Part shown: positions 30,872 to 38,457 of the stretch, piece after piece | Layout of the letters: each line of letters opens with the position of its first letter | Position numbering within the stretch: the stretch's first letter is position 1 | Assembly: GCA_021791615.1 (NCBI GenBank) | Contig: JAJYWG010000156.1 | Coordinates: 48,372-112,371 of the forward strand | Origin: Actinomycetes bacterium | GTDB lineage: Bacteria; Actinomycetota; Acidimicrobiia; Acidimicrobiales; RAAP-2 | Direction of reading: 5' to 3' | Length of the DNA stretch: 64,000 bases | Position numbers and translations under genes: made by a program | Notes under the pieces: model-generated | Told to the model about the DNA's origin: nothing | Database searches by the model: none | What the model saw: the letters and a program-made list of their open reading frames with translations, nothing else

Positions 30872-32605
30872 TCAGGGAACGGGCCTCGGTGGTGTCGTTT
30901 GGCTTGGGCGGACCGGAGAGACACTCGCGTGGACCGGAGAGAACTCGATCAGGCTCATCGGCTCGTAGTACGTCGCGGGGTCGGCTGCCACCCAGGTGTG
31001 CGCGGAGTAGCCGACGGTTGCCCCGAGGTCGCCCGCCAGTGCCTCACAGTCGTTGCCGAAACCCTGATAGCCCGGCGCCGAGACCAGCCAGATATCGTTG
31101 CTCGCGCCGACTGTCTGTGCGACTTGATCCGCGAAGTCGGCCGGGTTGGCGGCTCTCACCACCTTGAGGTATGTCACCCAGTCGACGAAAGCCGGCCCGA
31201 TGCCGCGTGGGAAAGTCACCATGTCGAAGCGGCCGTGCTGGCCCGACCGATCGGTCTGTGTGGTGTCGAAGTAACGGTAGACCGAAGGACCGAGCTGATC
31301 GGGGCACAGCACCACCAGGTCGCCGCGGTGGGCGCGGGCAGCCAGGATCTCGGCGACCTGGGGCGCCTGGGTGCGCTGCGTCCAGATGTTCTCGACACCC
31401 ACACCGAACCCTGCGATCACGAGCACGGCCACCACCGCGAGTCGTAGCGTTGCGTCGGCGAGGCACACCGTCCCGAAGCCGACGAGGAGGATCACCAGCA
31501 CGAGCACGACGGAGGCGTAGCGAGGAGAGAAGGCGCTGGATGAGAGGATCCCGCCCGCTGCGGCGGCGACCAAGGTGACTCCCACGACGAACCCGATCGT
31601 GCGGCCCGGCTGTTTCCCCCTCACGTCCAGCTCGATCGACCATCGGCTCCTGGCGGCCCCGAAGATCCCGAGAGCGCCAAGGACGAAGTACCCGGCGGCC
31701 AGGACGATGCCTTGGTTGGATCCGGCATGCGACAGCGTCGCTTGGTTGTCGGTGAAGCCGGTGATCGCCCCGATCACCGCGGAGAAGTTGGCAGGCTTGG
31801 CCCACGGCGTCCCGGTGTGCTGCGCCTGGTAGACAAAGGTCGGTACCCACGGGAGAAATGCGATCCCGCTCACGACCATCGCGGCGAGCATCCAGCGAGC
31901 CGCACGGCGTCGCTCGGGTGCACCGCGCAATGCGTGCCATAAGAGCCAGATCCCGAACGACCCCATCAGGTAGAGCGCCCAGTACTGGGTGTAGAGCAGC
32001 GCCGCACCGACCACCGCGAGCAGTACGACGTCCGCCATGCGAACGCGTTCCACGAGGCGGGCGACGAGGAGCACCCCGCAGGCTGAGAGGAACATGACGA
32101 GGGAGTACATCCGGGCTTCGGTCGCGTAGTAGACAGCGAACGGCGAGCTTGCGAGCAGCAGTGCCGATACCCAGGCCACGATGGTGGCGACCCCGTCGGT
32201 CACCCCGGCCCTCCCGGCGAGCCTCTTGGCAGCCGACCACGCGACAGGCATGGTGGCGACCGAGAAGATCCCCGCGAGCGCCCGGACGGCGACGTCCGAC
32301 TGGCCGAAGACGTCCATCCAGTAGTGGAGGAGCACGTAGTACAGCGGCGGGGATCCGTCGCGCTTCAGGTAGGAGGGAATTGCGCTGACCGGGAGACGGG
32401 CGATGTCGACGGTGAGGGCCTCGTCCAGCCACAGCGCGGAGCGGGTCCAGAACCGCAGGGCAAGTCCGCAGCAAAAGACGAGGACGATGGCGATCTTGAC
32501 AACGCTCGGCCATGGGCAACGGGCATCGGTACCGGTCACACAATTCTCCGCCGGCGGGAGCTCGATGCCGGCCACCGGAAGCGTCCGGGGCACCTGGTCA
32601 CTCAC
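30872..32605 (-). CDS. GT-C membrane glycosyltransferase, PMT/GT39-GT83 type
   Basis: A 577-residue protein with about eleven transmembrane segments. The first outer loop has the acidic motif LWLDEALT (Asp61, Glu62) that acts in catalysis and metal binding in PMT/ArnT-type enzymes using polyprenyl-phosphate sugars. It continues with GSPPLYYVLLHYWM and ATEARMYSL, also typical. The start is GTG at 32605. It is the first gene of the minus-strand envelope run GT39, flavoprotein, GT-C, flippase. Acceptor and sugar are unknown. Confidence 0.82.
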   Translation of the reverse strand: MSDQVPRTLPVAGIELPPAENCVTGTDARCPWPSVVKIAIVLVFCCGLALRFWTRSALWLDEALTVDIARLPVSAIPSYLKRDGSPPLYYVLLHYWMDVFGQSDVAVRALAGIFSVATMPVAWSAAKRLAGRAGVTDGVATIVAWVSALLLASSPFAVYYATEARMYSLVMFLSACGVLLVARLVERVRMADVVLLAVVGAALLYTQYWALYLMGSFGIWLLWHALRGAPERRRAARWMLAAMVVSGIAFLPWVPTFVYQAQHTGTPWAKPANFSAVIGAITGFTDNQATLSHAGSNQGIVLAAGYFVLGALGIFGAARSRWSIELDVRGKQPGRTIGFVVGVTLVAAAAGGILSSSAFSPRYASVVLVLVILLVGFGTVCLADATLRLAVVAVLVIAGFGVGVENIWTQRTQAPQVAEILAARAHRGDLVVLCPDQLGPSVYRYFDTTQTDRSGQHGRFDMVTFPRGIGPAFVDWVTYLKVVRAANPADFADQVAQTVGASNDIWLVSAPGYQGFGNDCEALAGDLGATVGYSAHTWVAADPATYYEPMSLIEFSPVHASVSPVRPSQTTPPRPVP

Positions 32606-32690
32606 GGCTCGGCCCGGTCATGGAGAGGCATGGTACGCGCCGCCGACCGGGTCAATGGTGCAGTGATCCGTCATCACAGGGCGTTCGGCC

Positions 32691-32696
32691 TAATAT
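32691..32696 (+). promoter_or_regulatory. Candidate -10 element of the peptide ABC transporter operon
   Basis: TAATAT stands out in the GC-rich 178-base divergent gap between the GT39 gene and the transporter. It lies 88 bases before the first gene. No good -35 hexamer is visible at 17 bases; CCGTCA is the best match. A small inverted repeat, GTGAT-n5-ATCAC, lies just upstream and might be an operator. This is a visual call only. Confidence 0.35.
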
Positions 32697-32783
32697 GGCG
32701 CCCGCCCCGCCGACCCGGTGGTGGGGAGAGCGACGTGCCGGGTGGAGCCCGCCGGAGCGCACGACCAAGGGGAGGGAGGGCAG

Positions 32784-33731
32784 TTGGCGAAGTACCTGGC
32801 CAAACGAGCCGCTGCCTTCATCGTCATCATCTTCTTCGTGTCGCTGGGCACCTTCTTCCTCGTGCACCTTTTGCCGGGGAACCCGGCCATCACCATTCTC
32901 GGACCGAACGCCACCGCACACAACATCGCGGTGATCGACAAGCAACTCGGACTGAACCGCCCTCTGTGGACGCAGTATTTCGTTTGGCTCGGGAACGTTC
33001 TGCGCGGCAACCTGGGCCAGTCCTTCGTGACCCACGAGACGGTGGTCAGCACGATTGCCAACGCCTTTCCCATCGACCTGGAGCTGGTGGTGATCTCCCA
33101 GATCGTGGCCTTTGCCATTGCAATCCCGCTGGCTCTCACGGCAGTGCGCAAGCCGAATGGCCGCTTCGACCGCTACTCGACTGCCAGCACCTTCGCATTG
33201 CTCGCGATGCCCCCGTTCATCGTGGCGCCGATCCTCGTCCTGCTGCTTGCCGTCGAGGTCCACGTGTTTCCCGGGCCGGCGTCATACGTCCCGCTGACCC
33301 AGAACGTCTGGTCGAACCTCCATACCATGATCCTCCCAGCACTGGTCCTCGCCATGGGGTCGATCGTCATCTACTACCGCTTGCTCCGCAACGACTTGAT
33401 CTCGACCCTGCAGGAGGACTTCATCCTCATGGCTCGCTCCAAGGGGCTTTCCGACCGGAGGATCCTCCTCAGGCACGCGCTGCGGCCATCGTCGGTGTCC
33501 CTCCTGGCGTCGGCCGGGATCAACATCGGCAGCCTCATCGCAGGCGCATTTGTCGTCGAGTACCTCCTGCAGCTTCCCGGCCTTGGCTATGCACTCGTGG
33601 TTGCCATCAACCAAGACGACTACGTGACGGTCCAGGGGATCGTGCTGGTGGTCGCCGTCGCGGTCGTGCTACTCAATTTCATCGTCGACTTTCTCTTCAC
33701 CATCGTCGATCCGAGGATCTCCCGTGACTGA
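32784..33731 (+). CDS. ABC transporter permease, DppB/OppB family
   Basis: The 315-residue inner-membrane permease has six transmembrane segments and the family N-terminus (LGTFFLVHLLPGNP). The EAA loop (ARSKGLSDRRILLRHALRPS) docks onto the ATPase. The start is a TTG at 32784 because GGAGGGAGGG ends three bases before it and homology begins at once; the ATG at 32718 would add an unsupported leader. Its end overlaps the second permease by eight bases. The substrate is probably a di- or oligopeptide, or another solute of this family. Confidence 0.92.
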   Translation: MAKYLAKRAAAFIVIIFFVSLGTFFLVHLLPGNPAITILGPNATAHNIAVIDKQLGLNRPLWTQYFVWLGNVLRGNLGQSFVTHETVVSTIANAFPIDLELVVISQIVAFAIAIPLALTAVRKPNGRFDRYSTASTFALLAMPPFIVAPILVLLLAVEVHVFPGPASYVPLTQNVWSNLHTMILPALVLAMGSIVIYYRLLRNDLISTLQEDFILMARSKGLSDRRILLRHALRPSSVSLLASAGINIGSLIAGAFVVEYLLQLPGLGYALVVAINQDDYVTVQGIVLVVAVAVVLLNFIVDFLFTIVDPRISRD

Positions 33732-34668
33732 ACGTGCCGTTCCCGTCGAAGCGCCCGATCCGCGGACGCCGGTGTCGACCGAAGCGGCCGACGCGCTTGG
33801 CGGTGCCGCGGTTGCTGCAATCACCGAGGTCAGCGAGCCGCGACGGCACCTCGGCGTGGTCTTCTGGGTCTCTCTGGGCTGGATCGTCCTCACCATTCTT
33901 GCCGCCATTTTCGCCAATGTCCTCCCCCTGCAGGATCCCAATCTTCAGTCGGCCACCGTGAACGCCGGCCCCAGCGCAGCCCACTTCTTCGGCACGGATC
34001 AGCTCGGCCGTGACATCTTCAGCCGTGTGATCTTCGGCTCTCGGGTGTCGATCGTGGTGGGGTTCGGCGCGATCGCCATCGGGTTGCTCACCGGCGGTAC
34101 CCTCGGGATGGTCGCCGCCTACTACCGGGGCGCGGTCGACGTCGTGGTAAATGCGGTCTCGTACGTGCTCCTCGCCTTCCCGGCGTTGGTGGCCGTCATT
34201 GCGATCGTCACGTTCTGGAAGGCGTCGCTCTGGAAGATCACCCTCATCATCGGGGTCGCGAGCGCGCCCTTGATCTTCCGTATCGTGCGAGCCTCCACCC
34301 TTTCGTACGCGACGAGGGACTTCGTCACTGCAGCGAGAACGCTGGGGGCGACGAACCGGAGGATCCTCACCCGAGAGCTTCTGCCCAACATCCTGCCGAC
34401 GGTCGTCTCGTTCAGCCTCATCGGCGTGGCGACTGTCATCGTCCTGGAGGGCTCGCTCGCATTCCTCGGCCTGTCCATCCCGGGCCCCACACCCTCATGG
34501 GGCAATATGCTCAACCAGAGCCGAACAGGGCTGAACACGATTCCCGGACAGAGCAACCCGTGGCTCGTGATCTTCCCGGCGCTGGCGATGTTCTTGTTCC
34601 TCATCTCGCTCAACCTGGTCGGCGACCGCCTCCGGCAGCACTTCGACGTGAGCGAGATCAAGCTGTGA
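33724..34668 (+). CDS. ABC transporter permease, DppC/OppC family
   Basis: The 314-residue permease has a cytoplasmic N-terminal segment of about 45 residues. FGTDQLGRDIFSRVIFGSRVS is the hallmark of DppC/OppC, and the EAA loop AARTLGATNRRILTRELLPNI and C-terminal GDRLRQHFD complete the family pattern. The GTG start at 33724 lies inside the end of the preceding permease, and the stop overlaps the ATPase start in a GTGA. It forms a heterodimeric channel with the DppB-like protein. Confidence 0.93.
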   Translation: MTERAVPVEAPDPRTPVSTEAADALGGAAVAAITEVSEPRRHLGVVFWVSLGWIVLTILAAIFANVLPLQDPNLQSATVNAGPSAAHFFGTDQLGRDIFSRVIFGSRVSIVVGFGAIAIGLLTGGTLGMVAAYYRGAVDVVVNAVSYVLLAFPALVAVIAIVTFWKASLWKITLIIGVASAPLIFRIVRASTLSYATRDFVTAARTLGATNRRILTRELLPNILPTVVSFSLIGVATVIVLEGSLAFLGLSIPGPTPSWGNMLNQSRTGLNTIPGQSNPWLVIFPALAMFLFLISLNLVGDRLRQHFDVSEIKL

Positions 34669-35717
34669 GCAGCTTTCCGACCGACCCATCGCTCCAGGGT
34701 GACGTGCCCCTTCTCGACGTCCGGGAGCTCTGCACCTCCTTCAGCACGCAGCGCGGTCGCCTCCAGGCCGTCGACCAGGTCTCCTTTCAACTCGAGCAAG
34801 GTCAGACGCTCGGCGTCGTCGGCGAATCAGGCTCCGGCAAGACGGTGCTGGCCAGGACGATCATGGGCCTGCTCTCGGGAGGAGGGATCGAGCACTCGGG
34901 GTCGGTCCGCTTCGAAGGTCAGGAGATCCTCGGCGCGAGCAACGCGGTCCTTCGCAAGCTCTGGGGGGCCCGGATGGCGATGATCTTCCAGGATCCCATG
35001 ACGGCGCTCAATCCCGTGATGCGCATCGGTCGGCAGATCACCGAGTCGCTCAGGCTCCACCTGGACGTCGACCGCGCAGAAGCGCGCGCCATTGCCCTGT
35101 CCCTTCTCACTCAGGTGGGCATCCCGTCACCCGAGGAGCGGTTCAAGAGCCATCCTGGCGAGCTTTCCGGCGGTATGCGGCAGCGGGTCATGATCGCCAT
35201 TGCCCTGGCCTGCTCCCCCCGTCTGCTGCTCGCCGACGAACCGACGACCGGCCTGGACGTGACGGTCCAAGCGCAGATCCTGGACTTGCTGGCGTCGCTC
35301 CAAGAGGAGCGCAACATGGCCATGATCCTCGTCACCCACGATCTCGGAGTCGTTGCGACCCGGACCGACCAGATCATCGTCATGTACGCCGGCCGGATCG
35401 TCGAGCGTGCACCGACGGCTGCGCTCTTCTCCTCGATGGCCATGCCCTATACCGAGGCACTTCTGGGGTCGACCCCGCGACTGTCGAACCCGAGCCATAC
35501 CCGCCTCGCGGCGATCGCCGGACGACCACCTGATCTCGCCGCGTTGCCAAGCGGGTGTTCGTTCTCTCCGAGGTGTCGCTACGCGCAAGACCTCTGCCGT
35601 CGGCAGGCACCTCCGCTCGTGGCAGCCGAGACCCCAGGCCACGCCTATGCGTGCTGGTTCCCACTCGGCGGGCGCGTGGGACCGGCTCCCACCGAGACCC
35701 CTGTGAGCGTACGATGA
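34665..35717 (+). CDS. ABC transporter ATPase, DppD/OppD family
   Basis: A 350-residue ATPase with Walker [10 protein letters not shown]-loop [10 protein letters not shown], signature LSGGMRQR, Walker [13 protein letters not shown] and the switch His in VTHDLG. The C-terminal oligopeptide-transporter extension carries four cysteines ([13 protein letters not shown]) that bind an Fe-S cluster in some homologues. The GTG start at 34665 and the stop at 35717 both overlap neighbours, so the four transporter genes are translated as a chain. Confidence 0.94.
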   Translation: MSSFPTDPSLQGDVPLLDVRELCTSFSTQRGRLQAVDQVSFQLEQGQTLGVVGESGSGKTVLARTIMGLLSGGGIEHSGSVRFEGQEILGASNAVLRKLWGARMAMIFQDPMTALNPVMRIGRQITESLRLHLDVDRAEARAIALSLLTQVGIPSPEERFKSHPGELSGGMRQRVMIAIALACSPRLLLADEPTTGLDVTVQAQILDLLASLQEERNMAMILVTHDLGVVATRTDQIIVMYAGRIVERAPTAALFSSMAMPYTEALLGSTPRLSNPSHTRLAAIAGRPPDLAALPSGCSFSPRCRYAQDLCRRQAPPLVAAETPGHAYACWFPLGGRVGPAPTETPVSVR

Positions 35718-36829
35718 ACGCGTACCCCCCTCAGGCGGGGATGGGAGTGGGCGTCGGGTCCGTCGTGGGGCCGACGTCGCATTACGCATCGAGCGAGGAA
35801 CGACCGCTCCTGCAAGTCCAAGACCTGCGCGTGGACTTCCGTCGCGGACGCTCGAGGGTGCAGGCAGTCGCCGGCGTCAGTTTCGCCATCCGTGCCGGGG
35901 AGACCCTCGGCCTCGTCGGTGAGTCCGGTTGCGGCAAGTCGACCACCGGACGTGCCATTGTCCAAGTAGCGCGGCCGACCGGGGGATCCATCACCTTCGA
36001 CGGTGTCGATCTCACCTCGCTCTCGGGTTCGCGCTTGCGACGGGCTCGCGTGGGGATACAGATGATCTTCCAGGATCCGATCTCCTCGCTCAACCCACGG
36101 CGTCGAGTAAGAGACATCGTCGCCGAGCCGTTGGACATCTGGAAGAAGGGAGCGAAGGCCGAACGTGACGCTGTCGTGACCTCCATGCTCGAAGCCGTCG
36201 GATTGAGTGCCGAGGTGGCGGGACCCCGCCGCCCTCGTGAGTTCTCCGGTGGTCAATGTCAGCGGATCAGCATCGCCCGAGCGCTGGTCATGGAGCCACG
36301 CCTCCTCATCTGCGACGAGGTCGTCTCGGCACTGGACGTCTCGGTCCAGGCGCAGATCCTCAACCTTCTGGAGGACCTGAAAGCTCGCTATGGTCTGACC
36401 CTGCTCTTCATCGCCCACGACCTGGCGGTGGTGAAGAACATCAGCGACCGGGTCGCCGTCATGTACCTGGGCAAGTTGTGCGAGATCGCTTCGGCCGACA
36501 CCCTTTACCGCTCCCCGGCCCACCACTACACCCAGGCCCTGCTCTCATCGGCAGTCGAGCCCGATCCCTCGGCAACCGAGCGCCCACCGGCGCTCCAAGG
36601 GGAGCCGCCCAGCCCGATCCACCCTCCGTCAGGATGCCGCTTCCGGACCCGGTGCCCGCGGGCCGCGGCCCGCTGTGCCGCCGAGGAGCCGGCGATGCGC
36701 GAGATCGCTCCCGGGCATGCGGTGGCCTGTCACTTCCCGCTGAGTACCTCGGACCAGTCCCAGGCGTCCGGCGCCACCGCAGCCGGCGCCACCGCAGCCG
36801 GCGCGGCTCCGTCTGTGTCTCCGGGCTGA
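35714..36829 (+). CDS. ABC transporter ATPase, DppF/OppF family
   Basis: A 371-residue ATPase partner with Walker A GESGCGKST, Q-loop FQDPISSLNP and switch IAHDLA. It deviates in the signature, FSGGQCQR where Cys replaces the usual Arg, and in Walker B, CDEVVSALD where Val replaces Pro. The catalytic Glu is kept. The C-terminal cysteine extension is present. The protein ends in a low-complexity Gly-Ala-Thr tail encoded by 15-base repeats (36770-36799). No substrate-binding protein gene lies beside it. Confidence 0.93.
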   Translation: MNAYPPQAGMGVGVGSVVGPTSHYASSEERPLLQVQDLRVDFRRGRSRVQAVAGVSFAIRAGETLGLVGESGCGKSTTGRAIVQVARPTGGSITFDGVDLTSLSGSRLRRARVGIQMIFQDPISSLNPRRRVRDIVAEPLDIWKKGAKAERDAVVTSMLEAVGLSAEVAGPRRPREFSGGQCQRISIARALVMEPRLLICDEVVSALDVSVQAQILNLLEDLKARYGLTLLFIAHDLAVVKNISDRVAVMYLGKLCEIASADTLYRSPAHHYTQALLSSAVEPDPSATERPPALQGEPPSPIHPPSGCRFRTRCPRAAARCAAEEPAMREIAPGHAVACHFPLSTSDQSQASGATAAGATAAGAAPSVSPG

Positions 36830-36835
36830 GCGCTC

Positions 36836-36860
36836 CCGGCTTCGCCGGCGTCTTCTCTCC
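36836..36860 (+). terminator. Possible terminator after the transporter operon
   Basis: A small hairpin, CCGGC-TTC-GCCGG (36836-36848), follows the last transporter gene by seven bases and leads into a pyrimidine-rich CGTCTTCTCTCC. The stem is short and the T-tract broken. It lies in the 34-base convergent gap before rpsA and may also serve the opposite strand weakly. Confidence 0.45.
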
Positions 36861-36863
36861 GGC

Positions 36864-38306
36864 TCACGCCCCGCCGTCGCCGGCGGGAGCAGCCTCCCCC
36901 TCGCCAGCAGGAGCAGCCTCGCCCTCGCCAGCGGGAGCAGCCTCGCCAGTAGGGCTCTCAGGAGCTCCGAGGGGCCGCTCGGCGGACTCGGCGGCGAACT
37001 CGGCCCATGCTGCCTGCGCTTCGGTCTCGGGAGTGAACTCGGCATCGGTCCCGTACTCGTACGAGCCGATGTAGTTCCCCTCGGCATCGTAGGCATGCTC
37101 GCCGAATGCCTCCTGGTACTCCTCGGACACCTCACCCCCTTCGGCCGCCTGCTTGATCGAAAGGCTGATCCGCCGGCGCTGGAGGTCGATGTCGATGATC
37201 TTCACCCACAGCTCTTCTCCCGGGGTCACCACCTGATCGGGCTGGTCCACGTGGTGCGCAGCGAGCTCCGAAATGTGGACAAGCCCCTCGATGCCATCTC
37301 CGACCTGGACGAATGCTCCGAAAGGCACGAGCTTGGTGATGCGTCCATAGACGAGTTGGTCCACCTGGTGCGTATCGGCGAACTCCTGCCAGGGGTCGGT
37401 CTGGGTGGCCTTGAGGGAGAGACTGATCCGCTCCTTGCTGAGATCCACGTCGAGGACTTCGACTTCGATCTCGTCTCCCACTTGGACAACCGACGATGGA
37501 TGCTCGACATGCTTCCAACTGAGCTCGGACACGTGCACCAGCCCGTCCATGCCGCCCAAATCGACGAAGGCACCGAAGTTGACGACCGACGACACCACCC
37601 CGCGCCGCCTCACTCCAGGCTTGAGGTTCGACAAGAACTCGTTGCGCTGCTCCTTCTGGGCCTCTTCCAACCACGCTCGGCGGGACAGGACCACGTTGTT
37701 GCGATTGCGATCCAGCTCGATGATCTTGGCCTCGATGACTCGACCCACATACGGCTGCAACTCCCGGACCCGGCGGAGCTCGACCAGCGACGCCGGAAGG
37801 AAGCCTCGCAGCCCGATGTCCACGATCAGTCCACCCTTGACCACTTCGATGACGGGTCCCTTGACCGTCTCGTCTGCCTCTTTCAGCTTTTCGATCTTGG
37901 ACCACGCCTTCTCCGACTGCGCTCGCTTCTTCGAGAGGACCAGGCGTCCCTCTTTGTCTTCTTTCTGGAGGACGAGCGCTTCGACGTGCTCCCCCAAGGT
38001 GACCACGTCTTCGGGCCTCGCGTCGTTCCGTATGGACAGCTCGCGGGCCGGGATCACGCCTTCGGACTTGAAGCCGATGTCCAAAAGGACTTCATCACGA
38101 TCGATCTTGACCACGGTGCCCTCGACGACATCGCCATCGTCGAACTCGACGATGGTGTCGCCCATGAGCTCTTCGAGCGGCTGACCGGCCAGGTCGTCCT
38201 CGGTGATCCGTCGGGGGATGTAGATGCCGTTCTCGTCGAACGTCCCCATTGCCTCGTCGGAGAGAAGTGAACTCGTCCCGGAAGGCACCATCTGCTCTAC
38301 GGCCAT
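36864..38306 (-). CDS. rpsA: 30S ribosomal protein S1
   Basis: RNA-binding ribosomal protein that helps load mRNA on the 30S subunit. The 480-residue product has four S1 OB-fold repeats, near residues 50-120, 138-205, 225-295 and 310-380. The third has VNFGAFVDLGGMDGLVHVSEL and the fourth VPFGAFVQVGDGIEGLVHISEL. The C-terminus is acidic and ends in three copies of EAAPAGEG-type sequence. ATG 38306 is the start. It follows polA with a 151-base gap containing a hairpin, so it probably has its own promoter. The polA-rpsA-coaE order is split here by the envelope and transporter genes. Confidence 0.97.
   Translation of the reverse strand: MAVEQMVPSGTSSLLSDEAMGTFDENGIYIPRRITEDDLAGQPLEELMGDTIVEFDDGDVVEGTVVKIDRDEVLLDIGFKSEGVIPARELSIRNDARPEDVVTLGEHVEALVLQKEDKEGRLVLSKKRAQSEKAWSKIEKLKEADETVKGPVIEVVKGGLIVDIGLRGFLPASLVELRRVRELQPYVGRVIEAKIIELDRNRNNVVLSRRAWLEEAQKEQRNEFLSNLKPGVRRRGVVSSVVNFGAFVDLGGMDGLVHVSELSWKHVEHPSSVVQVGDEIEVEVLDVDLSKERISLSLKATQTDPWQEFADTHQVDQLVYGRITKLVPFGAFVQVGDGIEGLVHISELAAHHVDQPDQVVTPGEELWVKIIDIDLQRRRISLSIKQAAEGGEVSEEYQEAFGEHAYDAEGNYIGSYEYGTDAEFTPETEAQAAWAEFAAESAERPLGAPESPTGEAAPAGEGEAAPAGEGEAAPAGDGGA
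36873..36944 (-). repeat. Three 24-base repeats encoding the S1 C-terminal tail
   Basis: Units at 36873-36896, 36897-36920 and 36921-36944 are near identical and in frame, giving the repeated octapeptide EAAPAGEG (the last copy reads GDGG). Such tails vary in length between strains, and copy number could be checked in relatives. Confidence 0.9.
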
Positions 38307-38422
38307 TGCAGGCTGCTCGCTTTCGTAAGCCGCACACCGCGTCGAACGTGCGGCGATCGCGTCGGGATCCTAGAGACGACACGGAGGAAATAACCCGGCC
38401 ACCGACGCCGTCCGGGTATTCC

Positions 38423-38442
38423 CTGGAGCCCGAGGGCTCCAG
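38423..38442 (-). terminator. Hairpin after polA, possible terminator
   Basis: An eight-base perfect stem, CTGGAGCC / GGCTCCAG, with a four-base loop lies 16 bases downstream of the polA stop on the minus strand. No T-tract follows, so it may be a rho-dependent end or an mRNA-stabilising structure between polA and rpsA. Confidence 0.45.
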
Positions 38443-38457
38443 CGGGCACAGCGTACC

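Noticed and set aside
38423..38442. Strong intrinsic terminator between polA and rpsA
   Set aside because: The stem is perfect but no T-tract follows on the minus strand, so I list it only as a possible terminator.
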